A stretch of DNA of 64,000 nucleotides from CAWFFV01 sp963814985 (GTDB lineage: Bacteria; Chloroflexota; Ktedonobacteria; Ktedonobacterales; Ktedonobacteraceae): NCBI GenBank assembly GCA_963814985.1, contig CAWFFV010000101.1, forward strand, positions 1 through 64,000, given 5' to 3'. The notes below the pieces were generated by a model. It worked only from the letters and a program-made list of their open reading frames with translations. It had not been told where the DNA came from and made no database searches. Below, piece by piece: positions 48,883 to 58,888 of this stretch. The translations under genes and the position numbers were made by a program. Within the stretch, counting starts at the first letter, position 1. Each line of letters opens with the position of its first letter.

Positions 48883-50732
48883 ATGCCTCTTAAATATCAG
48901 GACCCCAGCAAATATATCGCAAGCTATCGCATCATCCGCGAGATGGCCACCACCTCTGCCAGTCGTATTTTTTTGGCGCAAAAAGATGGTACCTCCCACT
49001 CCCCTGTGGTCATAAAACTCTTATTTCCTATGGTACTTTTCTCTGAGCAGGACAAGGAGAGTTTCCTACAGGAAGCCAGTTTTCTCAAACAATTACAACA
49101 TCCTTTTATCTCACCGATTTTAGAGGTTGGTGTCGATAAAATTACGCCCTATATTATTACTGCATATGCCCCTGGGGGGTCCTTGCGTGACTCTATGCAA
49201 CGTCAATTTCCACAACCGCTCTTGTGGATGGAGGCTCTGAAGATACTTTCACAGATCGGACAAGCGCTTGAGTATGCTCATGAACGCAACGTCATTCACT
49301 GCAACCTCAAACCACAAAACATTCTCTTCAATGCCAGAGGTGAAGCGCTCCTCGCCGATTTTCCCTTTGCGACACTCTCAACGACCAGATGGGGTTCCTC
49401 TCTCACCGCCTCTGGCATAGCCGCATATATGGCACCGGAGCAATTTGCCGGGAAGATCAACAAAGAGTGTGACCAATATGCTCTCGGCTGTATTGCCTAT
49501 GAAATGTTTACAGGACGCCCACCCTTCACCACATCCTATTTGAGCAGGCTAGGATTGCAGCACGAAGAGGAAATACCTCCCGCCCCCACGTCTCTCAATC
49601 CGCTTCTGCCATTCTCTCTGGAACAGGCAATTCTTCAAGCACTGGCCAAAGAGCCAGCACAACGTCATAGCGATATCCGGGCTTTTCTCAGGGCATTACA
49701 GGCCTCCACCCAGGAGCAAGGACAGAAACATAGATGGCTGCGTTCATCGCAGCCTCCAATGCCTCTTGTCGTCGAGGCTATACACAACTCCCATTACCTG
49801 TCGACTGCCACTTCACCAGAGGCTTCCACCATATCAGAAGTAAAGAAATCCAGGATTCAGTCGGTACCTGCACCGATACTACCTCCTATTGAAGTGGAGG
49901 CTGATCCACCTCTTCATCAGCCAGCAACAGCACTCGCGGTCCTCTCTATAGCCAGACCAATGGATCATTTCACAGAGAAGTCGCCATTGCGAAAGCAGTT
50001 CATAAGCCTGATGAGCCTTCCCACTCAGACAGGTCAAGTGTGGATTAATCCACCAGTGCTGGAAAAAAGCTTTCTCCCGACAATAACACAAACCAGAATC
50101 TTCCCATCCAGCAGCCTTCAAAAACACGCTGGACAGAGGAAGAAGCGCCAGATCTTCGCTTTCACTTCTCTAGCTGTGGCCATCGCAATAGTTGGACTGC
50201 TTCTTACTACATCACTTTTCCAGACACTATCAGGAATTGGCCGGACACCATCTGTGAGTTCAGCACCTATCACCCACATGTCCGCCTCTGCTATCACGCC
50301 TGAACCAACACAGATAAAGACGAATACACCATCTCCTTCACCAACACCTACCTCACCGGCCATGGCTGTCGCGCCTCCCATGCCGACACTACCCCCAAAT
50401 CCAACGAATCTGCTTGCTTCCGCCAGACTTGTTGGTAGTGAGTCCCACTCAATTCAGCCCCAGAAACTGCTCACAGAGAAACTTCCATTACAGGTGTGTT
50501 GCAACACTAACAACGGCAGCAGGCACTCAGGGAGCTATTTCCTGGTCTGCAAACAGCACCGGGATAGCAGCAAGTTTTCGGCCATCCACTGGAACAGTTG
50601 AGCCAGGGCAAACCATGCAGATCACCATTAACATCTACACCATGTGCGGAATGGGGCAACAGCAGAGTGGAACCCTGAACTTTTACCATTCCTGCCTCAA
50701 AGAATACTATCTCTGCATCATGGAGTTGTTGA
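48883..50732 (+). CDS. membrane Ser/Thr kinase-like protein, probable pseudokinase; frameshifts in the extracellular tail
   Basis: The kinase domain (about 10-275) keeps the VVIK lysine (45) and MAPEQ, but the catalytic HRD is HCN (139-141), so the base Asp is Asn; DFG is DFP (159-161); and no glycine-rich loop is seen. A Pro/Ser linker, one membrane span (about 425-446) and a Thr/Pro stalk follow. The outer domain (LLVVSPTQFSPRNCSQ, PGQTMQITIN) lies in other frames. A shift near 50415, and one extra T at 50681-50684, restore the ending PASKNTISASWSC and a stop at 50730-50732. As read, the first frame ends at 50601. ATG 48883 follows GGGAGG. Confidence 0.82.
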
Positions 50733-50766
50733 ACACTATTGACCAGTTTTGTCCAGGAGGCCCTGC

Positions 50767-51366
50767 CTACACAGTCTTTTTTGTGAATCTCGCTACAAGG
50801 GCCTCCGCATAATCACCTACAATGGGCAGCTTGACGGAAACTCCCCGGTATGTCTGAAGCATCAGGAAAACCCAGACCAGCGCAGCTGGTATGAGAAGTA
50901 CCAGGATCAGACAGGATAGGACGGGACTCAAGAGGAAACCAATAATAGGAATAATCGAGATAAGCCTCAACACAACATAGAGTACGAAGACGCTCCCTAA
51001 AAAAATCGTTGATTGTGCTGCATGGAAACGCACAAAACGATTCTTTCTTTCCAGAAGAAAAAAAACTATGCCAGAAATCCACCAGAACGCATAGCTCAAA
51101 ACAGCCGCATTCCTGGCATCCATACCCGTAGCAGTGGGGCCTGAGGTACCAGAACTTCCCCCCCTGGAGGCACTGCGCGGCGGCTGATACTGTTGTTGTT
51201 GACTTTGTTGTGAGCCTGTACCCTGCTGTTGCTGACCTGCCTGTTGTCCATACCCCTGCTGAGTAAAGCCCCCATAGGGATCATCTTCGGGCTTTGCCGG
51301 AGTATAGCCCGTATAGCCACTATAAGGTTGATCGGGATTCTGGCCCTGGTTTGGATTGACGTTCAT
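50767..51366 (-). CDS. DUF4870-like membrane protein with Gln/Pro-rich N-terminus
   Basis: About 199 residues. The first 85 are Gln/Gly/Pro/Tyr-rich (NPNQGQNPDQPYSG, then QQQ runs) and likely disordered. Three membrane segments follow (VLSYAFWWISGIVFFLLE, STIFLGSVFVLYVVLRLISI, VLSCLILVLLIPAALVWVFLML) in the DUF4870/Tic20-like pattern with RFVRFHAAQS between the first two. Function unknown. Convergent with the kinase gene. ATG 51366 starts after GGAAGAGGA. Confidence 0.8.
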   Translation of the reverse strand: MNVNPNQGQNPDQPYSGYTGYTPAKPEDDPYGGFTQQGYGQQAGQQQQGTGSQQSQQQQYQPPRSASRGGSSGTSGPTATGMDARNAAVLSYAFWWISGIVFFLLERKNRFVRFHAAQSTIFLGSVFVLYVVLRLISIIPIIGFLLSPVLSCLILVLLIPAALVWVFLMLQTYRGVSVKLPIVGDYAEALVARFTKKTV

Positions 51367-51448
51367 GGTGATATTCCTCTTCCTTACAAAAAGATAAGTA
51401 CACACTCTCTATTACGTATCAGACGGAGGAAGGTTGAAGGCCACTACT

Positions 51449-52408
51449 TCAAGATGCTGGCGTTGGAGGCGGTGGCAAGAGTGGAAGGGCAAAACCCCAA
51501 TCCAGCAAGGCCGTTGCATCAGTGAAACGCTGACTTGCGTCTTTATCATGGAGCAGGGCACCAATGAGGTGATGACCCGCATTCGTCGCTGCAAATACCA
51601 GACAGTAGCCTGCCTCAACGGTATAACCCGTTTTGACGCCTGTTGCTCCAGCATATGTGCTAAGTAAATCATCGGTTGTTTCCCAGGTATAAGCGTGATG
51701 AAGCGCGGTAGCCGGAAGAACGTAGCGCTGGAGCTGGACAATCTGTGCAAAAAGCGGATTGCTCAGGGCATAGTGGGTCAGGCGCACAAGATCAGCGGCA
51801 CTACTATAATGATCGGGATCAGGCCGGTTCTGCGGGGTCATATATGTAAGTCCGTCAGGATTGATATAGTGTGTTTGAGCAAGATGAAAGCGTTTTGCAT
51901 AGGCATTCATAGTTTTGACAAAGTTGGGAGTTGTACCACCAACAGCATCAGCGATAGCAATAGCGGCATCGTCACCCGAAGGTAGCATCAAAGCATAGAG
52001 CAGATCTTTTAAGCGCAGTCGGTCACCAACAACAAGTTGAGCGCTACTCCCATCAGATTCCCGCACCTCATCGACAGCATCCTGCTTTATGGTCACAATT
52101 TGATTGAGGTCAGCCGTTTCAAGCGTAACAAGGGCGGTCATGATCTTGGTAGTACTTGCCATAGGAAGCCTGCGTTGTCCATTAATATTCACCAGCACAT
52201 TGCCGGTATCGGCATCCAGCAAGTAGGCAGTGGCTGCTCCCACAGTGGGAGGTGTCCCTCTTACAGTAAGAACAGGCCTGGATGTTGGTTGCGGCGAAAA
52301 ACGGGGGAGCAGGCGCGCTCCAATGGGTGTTAAGACCAGCAAAGGTATGACAATACCAAGGCAGATAGCCATAACCAGTAGAATAGTTGCAAGAACACGG
52401 CGTCTCAT
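51449..52408 (-). CDS. D-alanyl-D-alanine carboxypeptidase (S11 family)
   Basis: About 319 residues. An N-terminal membrane anchor (LATILLVMAICLGIVIPLLVL) precedes a penicillin-binding peptidase domain: SxxK in LPMASTTKIMTALV, the second motif in LMLPSGDDAAIAIA (SGD where SxN is usual) and KTG in GVKTGYTVEAGYC. It trims the terminal D-Ala of peptidoglycan stem peptides outside the membrane. GAGGA precedes ATG 52408; an ATG three codons earlier abuts the same site. The C-terminal second domain of DacA is absent. Confidence 0.88.
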   Translation of the reverse strand: MRRRVLATILLVMAICLGIVIPLLVLTPIGARLLPRFSPQPTSRPVLTVRGTPPTVGAATAYLLDADTGNVLVNINGQRRLPMASTTKIMTALVTLETADLNQIVTIKQDAVDEVRESDGSSAQLVVGDRLRLKDLLYALMLPSGDDAAIAIADAVGGTTPNFVKTMNAYAKRFHLAQTHYINPDGLTYMTPQNRPDPDHYSSAADLVRLTHYALSNPLFAQIVQLQRYVLPATALHHAYTWETTDDLLSTYAGATGVKTGYTVEAGYCLVFAATNAGHHLIGALLHDKDASQRFTDATALLDWGFALPLLPPPPTPAS

Positions 52409-52550
52409 AACAAACATTCCTCTACCTATCGTCCTTCTAATAGATAAGTAAATCTTTAAGATAAGTATAAGTATGCTTCACTAAGAGGAAGTATAGCTCA
52501 GTTATCAATCAGACACTATGAACTATTGCATTATTCTCTCTGGTAGTTTT

Positions 52551-53621
52551 TCACAAAATCTTGCCTTCCTCGACAAGCCTGGCGGCGTAAAGCAGAAGAC
52601 TACGGACATGTACACCAAAACCAGCAAAACGCTCATCTTGCGTCTGCCCATGTCTCCACCGGGCATAAATTTGCTGGAGGATCACCGCCAATTTAAAATA
52701 GGCGAACGTCAGATAAAAATGCATAGAGGAGAGATCACGACCGCTCTTTTGCGCGTAGAGTTCCATAAACTGTCTTCGACTAATAAACCCGGGCATCGTG
52801 GTCACCGTTGGCAGCAATGTCTGTAACTCCTGCGGATCATCAGCCGTTACCCAGTAGCTTAAAGAGATGGCAAGATCCAAAAGGGGATCTCCGATTGTTG
52901 CCATTTCCCAATCCAATACAGCCACAACTGTACTGAGATTGTCCGTCTGCAAGATCATATTGTTCAGTTTGTAATCATTATGGATGAGGGTAGGAGACGG
53001 GCTGGCCGGTATATGCTCAGTCAGCCAGCTCGTCAGGGGTTCTACCTGGGAGATAATATCCGTTTGAGCACGCCAGTAACGTTCAATCCAGCTTTTCACC
53101 TGCCGCTCAAGAAAACGGTCAGGATAGCCAAATTCGCCAAGTCCTGCCGCCTGCCAATCGAGAGCATGGATCTGTACCAACGTCTCAACCACCGTTTGTG
53201 CAAGCTGCTGACAAAGTGTTTCTGTTGGCACCACACCTGGCGGAAAGTGGTTATTAAGCACCACACCCTTACGCCGTTCCATGACGTAGAAGGGCACCCC
53301 TAAAATAGTGAGATCAGCGCAAAAAAAATAGGGTTTTGGGGCGAGAGGCCAGAGAGGGTGAATCTTTTGTAACAGGCTCGCTTCCCGCACCATATCATGG
53401 GCTTTGGGTGGCACTGGACCCAGCGGAGGACGTCGCAGAATGGCTTCCCAATCGCCAAGCTGGATCAGGTAGGTCAGATTAGAGGCTCCAGAAGGGAACT
53501 GCCGCACCTGTAATGATCCCTGGCCTAATCCCTCAAGATGCTGGCGCAGGTAGTGCTCTACTTTTGGCAGATCAAAATTCTCTCCAGTACGCACCGCGAT
53601 CGTCTCTTTTTCGATACTCAT
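52551..53621 (-). CDS. aminoglycoside-phosphotransferase-like kinase (ACAD10/11 N-terminal type)
   Basis: 356 residues. FPSGASNLTYLIQLGDWEAILRRPP is the nucleotide-binding start typical of the acyl-CoA-dehydrogenase-associated APH family; VPFYVMERRKG the hinge; LIHNDYKLNNMIL the catalytic loop with Asp; VVAVLDWEMATIGDPLLDLA the metal site. In animals this type phosphorylates 4-hydroxyacyl-CoA for oxidation. No acyl-CoA dehydrogenase is next door here, so substrate is inferred only. AGGAAAGG precedes the ATG. Confidence 0.87.
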   Translation of the reverse strand: MSIEKETIAVRTGENFDLPKVEHYLRQHLEGLGQGSLQVRQFPSGASNLTYLIQLGDWEAILRRPPLGPVPPKAHDMVREASLLQKIHPLWPLAPKPYFFCADLTILGVPFYVMERRKGVVLNNHFPPGVVPTETLCQQLAQTVVETLVQIHALDWQAAGLGEFGYPDRFLERQVKSWIERYWRAQTDIISQVEPLTSWLTEHIPASPSPTLIHNDYKLNNMILQTDNLSTVVAVLDWEMATIGDPLLDLAISLSYWVTADDPQELQTLLPTVTTMPGFISRRQFMELYAQKSGRDLSSMHFYLTFAYFKLAVILQQIYARWRHGQTQDERFAGFGVHVRSLLLYAARLVEEGKIL

Positions 53622-53769
53622 AACATATGCCTTTCCTGATCTACAGCCTGGAACAAAACCGTCAGGCGTCCGCTTCTTAGCATATCATGCTCCCAAACGT
53701 ACCTTGCCAGCATAGAGCATTGAGCCGGGCAACCCGTTAGATGATACAAAAAGTCATCATCACAACATG

Positions 53770-55038
53770 TCACAAAAAGAAACGTAGCGGACTCAAGATA
53801 AGCTCACTCAACTTCGAGTACCAGGGGCGTTTGATCCAACCCTCAAGGGTCAGTTCAAAGATATCAGCTGTGTCACATTCGAAGATGGCCTGCATTTGTT
53901 GGGCTATCTCGCTACTATAAATTTCGATATTGACTTCATAGTTCCCGATGGAACTCAAGCGATCTAGATTCGCAGTTCCGATCGTTGACCACTGACCATC
54001 AATGGTGCAGGTTTTCGCATGTAACATCGCATGACCATAGCCAAAAATACGAATGCCTGCACGTAGACATCTGGCGAAGTACCCACGTGCCAGCCAGTCC
54101 ACCACAACATGATTAGAGATCCACGGCAACAAGATACGTACATCTACTCCACGTTCCGCTGCCTGTTCCAACGCATCGAGTAAGGAGCGATCAGGGACAA
54201 AGTAGGCATTTGAGAGCAAGATCCAGTGTTCGGCCCGATCAATAGCCGCAATATACATATCGCGAATAGGGAATGTCAAACGCATAGCATCATTGTCGTG
54301 CAGAGTAATAAGTGAATCAAAACGGCGAGGATAGTATCGCTGAATAGTCACGTGAGGAGAGGATCGGTTCCAAAAATCAATAAACGAATGAGCCAGATCA
54401 GTAGCAGCCGGCCCACAAATACGTAAGTGGGTATCTCGCCATTGAGTTGCATAGAGGCTACCAATGTTGAATCCGCCAACGAAACCAGTTAAGCCATCCA
54501 CGACCAGCAATTTACGATGGTCTAGTGAGTAGCGCCGTGGATCAAAGATATGCCAGAAGTGATGAATGGATTGATACTCTAATACATGGATCTCTGGCGG
54601 GAATATTTTGAAAGCACGCGGTACCACCAGATTCCCAAAGCTATCGAAGGCAACATAGACCTCAACACCCTCTGCCGCCTTCTGCGCCAGATGTGTTTTG
54701 AATTCCCGTCCGACAGCATCATCTTTCCAGATGAATGTTTCCAGGTAGATGCTTTGCTTTGCGCTATCAATCGCCTCAATCATCGCATCATATAGATCAC
54801 ATCCATACCCATACAACTGAAGAGTATTATCACCAACACATATCTCGTCCAGGCTCAAGTGCGGAAAGCCTTTTTTTGACTTCTGAAGCTTACGCAACGC
54901 CGCCACAAGCCAGAGTACTATTACGATGATAACTTGCAGCGCAATCATAGCACCGATTATCTGCCGTACAGCCCAGATCAGAAAAACACGCAGGGTGAAG
55001 GAAGTCTGTGTTTGTTTTTCCAGCGCCCGTCTACTCAA
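53770..55038 (-). CDS. cls: cardiolipin synthase-type phospholipase D protein
   Basis: 422 residues. One membrane helix near 18-45, then two HKD motifs: HRKLLVVDGLTGFVGGFNIG near 190 and HAKTCTIDGQWSTIGTANLD near 350. Both have the His, Lys and Asp needed for the covalent phosphatidyl-His mechanism. It joins two phosphatidylglycerols to cardiolipin. The standard second N-terminal membrane helix is not obvious. GAGGAA precedes the ATG. Isolated gene. Confidence 0.9.
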   Translation of the reverse strand: MSRRALEKQTQTSFTLRVFLIWAVRQIIGAMIALQVIIVIVLWLVAALRKLQKSKKGFPHLSLDEICVGDNTLQLYGYGCDLYDAMIEAIDSAKQSIYLETFIWKDDAVGREFKTHLAQKAAEGVEVYVAFDSFGNLVVPRAFKIFPPEIHVLEYQSIHHFWHIFDPRRYSLDHRKLLVVDGLTGFVGGFNIGSLYATQWRDTHLRICGPAATDLAHSFIDFWNRSSPHVTIQRYYPRRFDSLITLHDNDAMRLTFPIRDMYIAAIDRAEHWILLSNAYFVPDRSLLDALEQAAERGVDVRILLPWISNHVVVDWLARGYFARCLRAGIRIFGYGHAMLHAKTCTIDGQWSTIGTANLDRLSSIGNYEVNIEIYSSEIAQQMQAIFECDTADIFELTLEGWIKRPWYSKLSELILSPLRFFL

Positions 55039-55273
55039 CTCATTTTCCTCTTCTGCCAGGTATCATCAAGATCCTACACAAGTCGTATCAAGAGAAAGAC
55101 AACCTTGATCACCCTTCATTAGGCAATACGTAAGCGCCATATGTCAAGATTGAGCAGGAAAGACTCTTCTTGGGAAATGTACAGGTTGCAGGAAAAGACA
55201 GAAGGTATAGAGTACAATGAGCAGGAAAACACTTAAAAGTGTTAATCACCTCACATGTAAAAGTTGTTGTTTA

Positions 55274-55999
55274 CTAATGATCAAGAAAGATGCGTGAGCC
55301 ATCCACTAACCTCCCTCCTGGCTCATAAAGCTGGATGCGATGTTGAGATAGCATAATCCGCAAAGCCCTGACAACTTCTTCTCGATCCATTCGTATAAAT
55401 TCACACAGTTTCTCGACATTTTTACGCCCATCGATAACTGCATAGACAAGGCGCACTTGCCTATCTAAAATAACTGGAGGTTGCGAATTGCCAGCCCACA
55501 TTGGGTCTGCATCCTCACAACGCAGTGGAATCAGGACTTGCAGAGGAGGTACTCTTTCTTTACGCTCAAAGAGATGATCTGCACGGATGGACGAGTGAAC
55601 ACCTGTACTGGACACTACTGGCGTACGTTCAGGTAATATCTCTTTAACCGTATGCACAAGCTCTTCCCCTGTAAAGGGCTTCACTAAATAAGAGTTTGCT
55701 CCCTGACGCAAACCCCAGGATCGATCCAGAGGGGTATCCTTGCTACTTACCATAATAATGGGCAGACTCCGCAGAAAGTACTTCTTACGCAACTGACGAC
55801 ACAGTTCAAACCCACTCATCCCAGGGAGTACAACATCAAGTACCAGACATTGCAGACGTTCTTGTAAGACTTTTTTCAAGCCTTCTCGTCCATCCGAAGC
55901 TGTGATCACATGATATCCGGCCCCTTCAAGGGCCTGTGCCATATAAAAGCAAGAACTTATACTATCATCAATGATGAGAATTGTAGATAAGTTTGTCAT
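55274..55999 (-). CDS. response regulator with DUF4388-protein-type C-terminal domain
   Basis: About 241 residues from ATG 55999. The receiver domain has the acidic pair in ILIIDDS, phospho-acceptor Asp in CLVLDVVLPGMSG, Ser in IIMVSSKD and Lys in YLVKPF. After a linker, the C-terminal part (VRLVYAVIDGRKNVEKLCEFIRMDREEVVRALRIML) resembles the end of the DUF4388 protein at 22322-23363. There is no DNA-binding domain, so output is probably through protein contacts. No kinase adjacent. Confidence 0.85.
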   Translation of the reverse strand: MTNLSTILIIDDSISSCFYMAQALEGAGYHVITASDGREGLKKVLQERLQCLVLDVVLPGMSGFELCRQLRKKYFLRSLPIIMVSSKDTPLDRSWGLRQGANSYLVKPFTGEELVHTVKEILPERTPVVSSTGVHSSIRADHLFERKERVPPLQVLIPLRCEDADPMWAGNSQPPVILDRQVRLVYAVIDGRKNVEKLCEFIRMDREEVVRALRIMLSQHRIQLYEPGGRLVDGSRIFLDH

Positions 56000-56503
56000 G
56001 GATGCCCCCATTTCTATCAAAACTCCTCGGTTCTTCTCTCCTGACCCCTTCAGCTCTATCACCCTCAATAGTAAAATACGGTGTCCGAGGAGTGTGGGAA
56101 CGTCTTCTTTCTTACAAGATACCTCTATCCTCTGACACAAACAAATCTTACAGTATATTTCACCCAAAGGTACTCCCATTTTCTCTTTTAAGTCGAAAAA
56201 TATCTTTACTGAATGAAGAGTATGAGCGGATATCCTTGTCTGGTGGAAATATTATCTCGTAAAGCCTGGGCGTTACCCGCAGACAAATACTAGTCCCTCT
56301 TCTTGCAGGGTCCATTAGGAAAGATGACATGGTTCTTGTATAGCAATAGTTTACGAGAGCCGAAGCACGACGCGGCTCTCATAAAAGTATCTTTCTATAA
56401 AATATAATTAAAAATACTACTCTCCAAAGAGGGGATTTTTAATTATATTTCTCTTGAACCGAGATATATTATGCCGGAAATTGATGAGCACGGCACATCT
56501 CTC
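56000..56503. other. intergenic with two hairpins
   Basis: Contains GAGAGCCG / CGGCTCTC at 56355-56380 and a 16-base perfect AT-rich inverted repeat at 56400-56415 / 56435-56450 around a small CTCTCCAAAGAGGGG hairpin. No credible gene; the in-frame extension of the response regulator up to 56179 lacks protein-like character. Confidence 0.45.
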
Positions 56504-56618
56504 GTAACTATTCAAGTGCCCATTTTGCGCCTTTGAAAAAAGGGGGAATTAGCGAGGACAACCTCGCGCTCCGGCCAGGGGAATGGCGTCCTCCGGCACT
56601 CCCTCCTGAAGAGTTACC
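56504..56618. repeat. dispersed palindromic repeat copy E
   Basis: Left end GTAACTATTCAAGTGCC; right end, on the minus strand, GGTAACTCTTCAGGAG followed by GTGCCGGAGGACGCCA. The right end matches that of copy F (16895-17006) over more than 35 bases with few changes. The 87-codon frame across it is chance. Confidence 0.6.
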
Positions 56619-56956
56619 ATCTGTCAGCCAGCACCCGGTACTAGCAATTCCCTGATTTACATACCACAATTTGTTACGATAGTTTAGCACAACAATGAAG
56701 CAATAATGGAAGTAAGCAGGGCAATATGCTTGACAGCGAGCACAGGTCAAACGTTGCCCACTTCTACACATAAGGGTTGCGACATCCTTTAGAAACTACT
56801 CTACTACATCATACAACACTCATACCACTTTTACCTGTATTTTGGAACATTATCATTCCAAAATAGGCAAAGTTTCTCATAACGTTTCTGAGGAAAACGT
56901 TGGCTGGATAAAAACAAGCGAACATCTACCTGCACAAGAGACCAACAGGTTTGAGA

Positions 56957-57958
56957 CTATGGATTTTCGCCCGTCATGCTAGCTGCCACCAGTTCATGCG
57001 ATCCCAATCTGGCTTCCATCTCCGATGGGCGCACAATTAACAGCGGACGTGTGGTAGATCCAAGAACACGCTCGGCAATGCTCCCTACCACCCAGCGTTG
57101 TAAACCGCTACGTCCATGTGTAGCAATGGCAAGAAGATCACATCCAGCCGTTCCATCCTCTACCTCACCATGCTCCGCCATTTTCACCAGAGCCGAGGCC
57201 ACATCCACCTCAACAATCGTAGACCAGGTGACCACAAGGTTAAGATGTGCTAAATCGCCCTTGCACAGACGCTCTGCAACTGCGCGCAGGTACTTCTTTG
57301 CCTCTGCCTGCCTTTCATTTTCGCTCTGGTAAACACGAGGATACATGGAAGATATAGTCACCACACGGGTAAGATGCAATGCCCCCGACTCTGGAGCGGC
57401 CAGTGCAGCTATAAGCTTTGCGACTGGAACAAGCACAATTTCAGCTAGAGGAGAGCCATCCAACGCCACCAATGCACGCAGAAAGTGTGGCATTTCAGAA
57501 TGGGCCTGGACCATTGGCTCACCATCATGCAACACCAGAACAGGAGCAGGACAGTAACGTGCCACTTTCTGGGCAACACTCCCCACCATCCAACGCTTTA
57601 ACCCGGTCTCTCCATGGCTACACATCACGACCAAATCAATATCACGTGATTGCACAACAGAGAGGATTGTTGGAGCTACCGCACCGGAGAGTGCCTCTAC
57701 ACATGTTCCGATCCCTTCCAACTCCTCAACCTTGCTCACACTGATAAGATATTTTAACGTCTGGAGACGATTCGCTTCTATCTCAGCTTCTGTCCAGATA
57801 GGGGCCTGCTCCTGCACTACTCCATATCCCACCGGAGGATGTACAGCCTGCAGGAGCACGATTGATCCACCGAACATTTTGGCAATGCGTGCAGCTACAG
57901 GGATAGCTCGCTCTGCCCGCGCCGCTCCATCTAGAGGTACAAGAATTCGTTGAAACAT
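56957..57958 (-). CDS. tandem universal stress protein (UspA x2)
   Basis: 333 residues with two UspA domains, about 1-145 and 155-315. Domain 1 starts MFQRILVPLDGA and ends with VVMCSHGETGLKRWMVGSVAQKVA and PVLVLHD; domain 2 has ALVALDGSPLAEIVL and LLAIATHGRSGLQRWVVGSIAERVL. The G-2X-G-9X-G(S/T) ATP-binding motif is present in both (GETGLKRWMVGSVA, GRSGLQRWVVGSIA). Role in general stress survival is by family. A short AAGG precedes the ATG; monocistronic. Confidence 0.92.
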   Translation of the reverse strand: MFQRILVPLDGAARAERAIPVAARIAKMFGGSIVLLQAVHPPVGYGVVQEQAPIWTEAEIEANRLQTLKYLISVSKVEELEGIGTCVEALSGAVAPTILSVVQSRDIDLVVMCSHGETGLKRWMVGSVAQKVARYCPAPVLVLHDGEPMVQAHSEMPHFLRALVALDGSPLAEIVLVPVAKLIAALAAPESGALHLTRVVTISSMYPRVYQSENERQAEAKKYLRAVAERLCKGDLAHLNLVVTWSTIVEVDVASALVKMAEHGEVEDGTAGCDLLAIATHGRSGLQRWVVGSIAERVLGSTTRPLLIVRPSEMEARLGSHELVAASMTGENP

Positions 57959-58154
57959 CCTTTTATCCCTTTAACATTCTTGTGACGACTCTACAGCTTG
58001 CGCCGTGGGTAGCCTCCTCCTTTGCATCAACGGTTAAGAAAGAGGCCATCCACTTTTACTCAAAAATATAAACTACTGATATCACGGCTCTATCACGTTA
58101 ACGAATTCAACTATCACAGAGGTGTTACAAATCAGAGGATATCTGCCCAGACAC

Positions 58155-58196
58155 ACAAAAAGAGTCAGTGGCAATATAACCACTGACTCTTTTTGT
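58155..58196 (-). terminator. strong intrinsic terminator, bidirectional
   Basis: Perfect 17-base stem (ACAAAAAGAGTCAGTGG and complement) with an eight-base loop; the ends give T5 runs in both directions. It lies 46 bases past the stop of the minus-strand zinc-ribbon gene. Confidence 0.88.
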
Positions 58197-58241
58197 ATAT
58201 CGTCCCACTACCTACACAAGGGGGTAATGTCTTCTTCGCGT

Positions 58242-58607
58242 TTACCAGCGAGAGCGGCGACCAGATGATCCCCCCTGGCCCTGAGATTGGTAACAATCGC
58301 TACAGTAGACAGGCCGGTCACCACGCGGCTGGAAGGGGACTTGAGCCTCATTGCCACAGCTCGAACACGTTACAGTATACATCTGACGTGCTTCGCGGGA
58401 ACCGCCACTACTGCGACCACCACCATAGCCACCACCACCACCACCATGTCTGTCACCAGACTGCCCTTTGCGTGCCGCGCGACACGATGGGCAACGTGCC
58501 GGAGAATTGTTTAATCCACGGCTTGCATAAAACTCTTGCTCACCAACAGTGAAAGTGAACTCTTGACCACAGTCGCGACAATACAGTGTCTGATCAGTCA
58601 ATGCCAT
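58242..58607 (-). CDS. zinc-ribbon protein with Gly-rich linker
   Basis: 121 residues. The N-terminal CxxC pairs YCRDCGQEF and CPSCRAARKG form a zinc-ribbon of the probable zinc-ribbon domain type (with FTVGEQEFYASRGL between). A Gly/Arg/Ser-rich linker (GGGGGGYGGG) follows and a second zinc-ribbon has TCSSCGNEAQVPFQP and YCSDCYQ. The family is common in Chloroflexota and cyanobacteria; nucleic-acid binding is suspected but not shown. Monocistronic. Confidence 0.85.
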   Translation of the reverse strand: MALTDQTLYCRDCGQEFTFTVGEQEFYASRGLNNSPARCPSCRAARKGQSGDRHGGGGGGYGGGRSSGGSREARQMYTVTCSSCGNEAQVPFQPRGDRPVYCSDCYQSQGQGGSSGRRSRW

Positions 58608-58888
58608 ATGTGTCTTTCTCTACTTCTGGGCCGAAGCCCTCAACAAACTCTCGTGTATTGCGCGGCTTGTCATAGACTTAGTACTCCTATCAACAATGCA
58701 CTATACAACGTCTAGTAAGTATAACATATCTTGCGCAAATTGTATTCCCCATATTACACCAAATCTTTTTTGACAAGCAAATTTGCCTATTCGTTTTTTC
58801 TATACCAGATTATCGCAAAGGTCCCCAATTAGAGGACCCTGGGCAGAGGACCGCGCGGTCATCTCTCTTCAAAACAAGACTCAACAGG
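58608..58888. other. intergenic, no gene seen
   Basis: About 280 bases holding the zinc-ribbon gene's promoter region. It is AT-rich, and I see no hairpin terminator for the redox operon ending at 58889. Confidence 0.3.

Noticed and set aside
56508..56771. 87-codon minus-strand frame
   Set aside because: Runs through the dispersed repeat copy E and has no protein-like composition or start signal.
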